Positions 61,097-64,000 of a stretch of DNA of 64,000 bases are shown piece after piece. Source of the stretch: Chryseobacterium herbae (GTDB taxonomy: Bacteria; Bacteroidota; Bacteroidia; Flavobacteriales; Weeksellaceae); contig NZ_JAOAMU010000001.1 of NCBI RefSeq assembly GCF_025154075.1, positions 124,001 through 188,000 of the forward strand. Reading direction: 5' to 3'. A program made the position numbers and the translations under genes. The first letter of the stretch is position 1. Each line of letters begins with the position of its first letter. The notes under the pieces were generated by a model that was given only the letters and a program-made list of their open reading frames with translations, had not been told where the DNA came from and did not search any database.

Positions 61097-63016
61097 ATGA
61101 AAAAAAAATCTATTTTGTTGAGTGCTTTACTGGCAGCTGGTATCGCTATTACACACGCTCAGACTCAGGAAGAAAGGGCTCGAATTGTCAGGGAAACGAA
61201 TGTATCTGTTCTTGGAAGAATATCTAAGGAAAGTGCAGAACAATTTGCCCGTGAAAAAAAAGAAGCACTGGAATTTGCCAGAAAAAAAAATATTCCTGTT
61301 ATCATCCGTAATAATGACGGCTCTACGAAGGAACTCATGAAAATAGAGGATGGAAGTCCTATTTATTATGCTACTAATAATGTTGATGCTGCGAGCTCCA
61401 CAAGAACCAATCACTTACATTCCGGTGGTTCTTTAGGATTGAATCTGGCAGGTGAAAATATCCTTGTCGGAGTGTGGGATTCCGGCAAAGTACGAACAAC
61501 TCATCAGGAATTTGGAAGTCGCGTTACAGTAGGTGACGGTGTCACTAATTTAAGTGACCACTCTACTCATGTTACCGGAATTATCGCTGCTGTAGGAACA
61601 GAAGCAAAAGCAAAAGGAATGGCCCCCAAAGTATTGATTAAGTCATACGATTTTGGTTCAGATATTTCAGAAATGTCAACCGCTGCCGCTGCCGGACTTT
61701 TAATATCCAACCATTCTTATGGGTATGACGGAGATAATTTAGCAGACTGGTATTTCGGAGCTTATATCAAAAAGTCTGCAGACATGGACAATGTTTTATT
61801 CAATGCACCCTATTATGTCATTTGCAATTCCGCGGGCAATGATGGTAATAAAGGTTATAATGAGACTCCGTTTGGAGGCACCACAGCTGTTTTTGATAAT
61901 CTTACAGATACTTCTAATGCCAAAAATACCATTGTTGTGGCTAATGCAAAGGATGCAGTAATTGATGCCAACGGTAACCTTGTATCCGTATCTATAAACG
62001 CTTCCAGCAGCCAGGGACCTACTGACGATCTGCGTATTAAACCGGATATTACGGGTAATGGAACCTCACTCTATTCCTGTTTATCAAATTCTGATAATAC
62101 CTACGCCAATAAAACCGGAACATCAATGGCTACCCCCAATGTATCGGGAACACTGGTATTGGTGAATGAACATTTCAAAAACCAAACAGGAAGCTATATG
62201 CTGGGAGCGGCATTGAAAGGTCTTGCCCTTCACACCGCAGATGATGCCGGAGATAGCGGACCTGATGCCAATTTCGGATGGGGCTTGTTGAACGCAAAAA
62301 GAATGGCGGAAACCATCAGTAACCGAAGTACCACAGCACTTATTACTGATAAAAAGTTAACCGGCAGTACCACAGAAACTGTGACAATTAATTCCGATGG
62401 GATCAATCCTGTGACGGCTTCAATCTCATGGTATGACCTTCCAGGGACAATACAAACCAGCAGTGATCTGAACAGCACAACCAAAAGACTTGTCAACGAT
62501 CTTGATCTTCGTATTGTAAGCGAAAACGGGCAAACAATCTATTATCCATGGGCCCTTACAACCAGATCGACCAATGCCAAACAAGACAATAACAGTGACA
62601 ATTTTGAACGTGTAGATGCTGGTGTCATTCCTGCCGGCAAATATTCTGTAGTGATCAATCATAAAGGGACTTTAACAGGCGGATCACAAAACTATACGCT
62701 TATCGTAACCGGAAGGACAATAGCTCCTGTTATTTTAAAAACAACAAAATCGGAGGTTTTTACAGAAACAAGCAACCGGTCAGATGTCTTGAAGATCTAT
62801 CCTAATCCTGCCCAAAATGAAATTAATGTCCGCTTGAATTTAAAAGATAAAAAAGCTTCAATCAGGATTTTTGACGAATCAGGAAAACTGGTATTAAATC
62901 AGGTTGCTGTCAATGGGGAAAACAAAATTGACATTTCCAAGATTGCAACAGGCACCTATATTATTTCAGTCAATGACGGGGCTAACACTCAAAGTGAGAA
63001 GTTTATAAAACAATAG
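61097..63016 (+). CDS. S8 subtilisin-like serine protease with T9SS C-terminal sorting domain
   Basis: The 639-aa protein has a signal peptide (MKKKSILLSALLAAGIAITH), a propeptide-like region, an S8 catalytic domain with D128 (VGVWDSG), H155 (DHSTHVTG) and S343 (TGTSMATPNVSG), and a C-terminal beta-sandwich near 430-550. The last 80 residues carry a type A T9SS sorting domain (LKIYPNPAQNEINVRLNLKD ... ATGTYIISV ... EKFIKQ). It should be exported through the Sec and type IX systems to the surface or medium. The start at 61097 fits both signal peptide and promoter. Confidence 0.93.
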   Translation: MKKKSILLSALLAAGIAITHAQTQEERARIVRETNVSVLGRISKESAEQFAREKKEALEFARKKNIPVIIRNNDGSTKELMKIEDGSPIYYATNNVDAASSTRTNHLHSGGSLGLNLAGENILVGVWDSGKVRTTHQEFGSRVTVGDGVTNLSDHSTHVTGIIAAVGTEAKAKGMAPKVLIKSYDFGSDISEMSTAAAAGLLISNHSYGYDGDNLADWYFGAYIKKSADMDNVLFNAPYYVICNSAGNDGNKGYNETPFGGTTAVFDNLTDTSNAKNTIVVANAKDAVIDANGNLVSVSINASSSQGPTDDLRIKPDITGNGTSLYSCLSNSDNTYANKTGTSMATPNVSGTLVLVNEHFKNQTGSYMLGAALKGLALHTADDAGDSGPDANFGWGLLNAKRMAETISNRSTTALITDKKLTGSTTETVTINSDGINPVTASISWYDLPGTIQTSSDLNSTTKRLVNDLDLRIVSENGQTIYYPWALTTRSTNAKQDNNSDNFERVDAGVIPAGKYSVVINHKGTLTGGSQNYTLIVTGRTIAPVILKTTKSEVFTETSNRSDVLKIYPNPAQNEINVRLNLKDKKASIRIFDESGKLVLNQVAVNGENKIDISKIATGTYIISVNDGANTQSEKFIKQ

Positions 63017-63061
63017 TTTTGACTAGTTTCATTATAGCAAATTTTAATATATTTTTTTTAG

Positions 63062-63104
63062 CCGGCCAGAAGAGTGATTGGGTTACTTCATGGCCGGTTT
63101 TTTT
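63062..63104 (+). terminator. Terminator after the S8 protease gene, duplicated unit 1
   Basis: CCGGCCA (63062-63068) pairs with TGGCCGG (63091-63097) around a 22-base loop, followed by a T-run. A second unit with the same stem and T-run lies at 63237-63281. Confidence 0.65.
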
Positions 63105-63236
63105 CCCGAAGATTACAATTGATGTTACCATGAAGACAGAAACCTTTATTTCAAAACCGGAAACGTTCTCAAAAATTCATTAAAACAATATTATATCAAA
63201 AGTTAGATTTAAGCAATTTTCTAAAGTATTTTTTTT

Positions 63237-63281
63237 AACCGGCCGGGATGAATAATTTAATTTACACCTGGCCGGTTTTTT
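63237..63281 (+). terminator. Duplicated unit 2 of the GGCCGG terminator
   Basis: AACCGGCC (63237-63244) pairs with GGCCGGTT (63270-63277) and a T-run follows. Upstream AT-rich tracts of both units (TAATATATTTTTTTTA and TAAAGTATTTTTTTTAA) also match, so the block was duplicated. Confidence 0.6.
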
Positions 63282-63410
63282 ATGCTCTAAGTTAATGCAC
63301 TCCTATTTCAGCAAACTGTTCACAAATCCTTAAAACAATCGTAATCTATATTTCAGGTCACTTTCCAAACAGACGTTTAATTTTGTTCAGATTTAATATA
63401 CTGTAATAAA

Positions 63411-64000
63411 GTGAAGAAAATTTTTACCTCTGTTTTATTTTGTGCGTCCTTATTTTTCTATGCACAAACCGGGACTGTCTCCGGAAATATAAATGATGAT
63501 TCAAAACTATCGCTGCCAGGTGCAAAAATCTCTCTGATCCCGGGAAATATCTATACTACCTCTGATGATCATGGGAACTTTGTTTTTCTGAATGTTCCTC
63601 CAGGAAATTATACCATGAAAGTAGATTATCTGGGTTATGGAACCAGTGAATATAATGTAAATGTAGAATCTGAAAAGAATACAAGGCAGAACATTATTTT
63701 TACCAAAAAAGAAACAACTATTGCGGAAGTGGTAGTCACGGGATCTACTCTTAAAAATCAGGCAAGAGCACTGAACAAACAAAAAAACAATGCCAACATC
63801 ACCAATGTGATTTCGTCTGACCAGATCGGACGTTTTCCTGACGCCAATATCGGGGATGCCTTAAAGCGCGTTCCCGGAATCACGATACAGAACGATCAGG
63901 GTGAAGCAAGGAATCTGATTATCCGTGGTCTGGCTCCTAATCTGAACTCCGTAACTTTAAACGGCGACAGAATTCCATCCGCAGAAGGTGACAACCGTAA
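63411..64000 (+). CDS. TonB-dependent receptor with carboxypeptidase-like domain, 3' part cut off
   Basis: The frame is open from a GTG at 63411 to the window edge (196 codons). It starts VKKIFTSVLFCASLFFYAQ, a signal peptide, then a carboxypeptidase-regulatory-like/SusC-type beta-sandwich (about 22-100; TVSGNINDDSKLSLPGAKIS, PPGNYTMKVDYLGYG), then the plug domain (EVVVTGSTL, RFPDANIGDALKRVPGITIQ, RNLIIRGLAPNLNSVTLNGD). No ATG lies between the promoter box (TAATTTTG, 63378-63385) and the signal peptide, so GTG is the likely start. It is an outer-membrane transporter for an unknown ligand; a receptor is normally 800-1000 aa, so most of the barrel is missing. Confidence 0.88.
   Translation, partial: MKKIFTSVLFCASLFFYAQTGTVSGNINDDSKLSLPGAKISLIPGNIYTTSDDHGNFVFLNVPPGNYTMKVDYLGYGTSEYNVNVESEKNTRQNIIFTKKETTIAEVVVTGSTLKNQARALNKQKNNANITNVISSDQIGRFPDANIGDALKRVPGITIQNDQGEARNLIIRGLAPNLNSVTLNGDRIPSAEGDNR

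Noticed and set aside
1..64000. rRNA operon, riboswitches, prophage and integrative element ends
   Set aside because: I saw no rRNA segments, no recognisable riboswitch consensus, no phage structural gene cluster or integrase; the single tRNA-Ser has no adjacent integrase or duplicated 3' end that would mark an attachment site.

Overview
The window looks like a chromosome segment of a flavobacterium (Bacteroidota), most probably Chryseobacterium or a close relative. Pointers are the low G+C sequence, many promoters of the Bacteroidota type (TTG about 20 bases before TAnnTTTG), few Shine-Dalgarno sites, a T9SS sorting domain, a TonB-dependent receptor, sigma-54 and NarL-type two-component systems, and double-glycine peptides of the kind seen in Chryseobacterium. 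Genus is inference from recalled families; no search was run.

Layout. 1-7.1 kb: the 5' part of a PLP-dependent alpha-oxoamine synthase, two small regulators, a secreted DUF1349 protein, an orphan NarL-type response regulator followed by the relic of another one, an MFS transporter and a small unknown protein. 7.4-11.8 kb: a secreted nuclease, then an AraC regulator divergent from a likely operon of exported acetolactate decarboxylase, a cupin/royal-jelly-type fusion and an ABM monooxygenase. 12.1-20.9 kb: a complete MacAB-TolC-like export operon (adaptor, ATPase, permease, TolC) on the minus strand, divergent from an NtrC-type regulator and its kinase, with a good sigma-54 promoter and an upstream dyad between them. 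21.5-37.8 kb: a second two-component pair, Crp/Fnr and AraC regulators, a DJ-1/PfpI protein, a metalloprotease, a MoxR ATPase with its VWA partner, a TPR membrane regulator and a glycosyltransferase.

38.0-54.3 kb is the unusual part. Three large exported proteins (813, 942 and 973 aa) share one signal peptide and one repeated stem but end in three unrelated tips: a beta-rich domain, an S74 endosialidase-type chaperone and a C1q-like domain. Two truncated copies of the same 5' end flank them, all five copies share a 5' leader with a small covarying hairpin, and two of the large genes share a 428-bp tract that I read as identical. A three-gene HTH module sits beside one truncated copy, and a decayed copy of its first gene lies between two of the large genes. 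Several intergenic repeat families run through the locus. A two-gene operon for a thrombospondin-type-3 protein and a small secreted protein adjoins it; both carry a motif resembling the stem module. I read the region as a modular surface-fibre locus that expands and reshuffles by recombination.

55.5-64 kb: two tandem genes for double-glycine-leader cysteine-rich peptides, too short for ordinary gene finders, a frameshifted membrane protein, a tRNA-Ser, several small unknown proteins, an S8 protease secreted by T9SS and the start of a TonB-dependent receptor. No rRNA, CRISPR array, intact insertion sequence or prophage was found.
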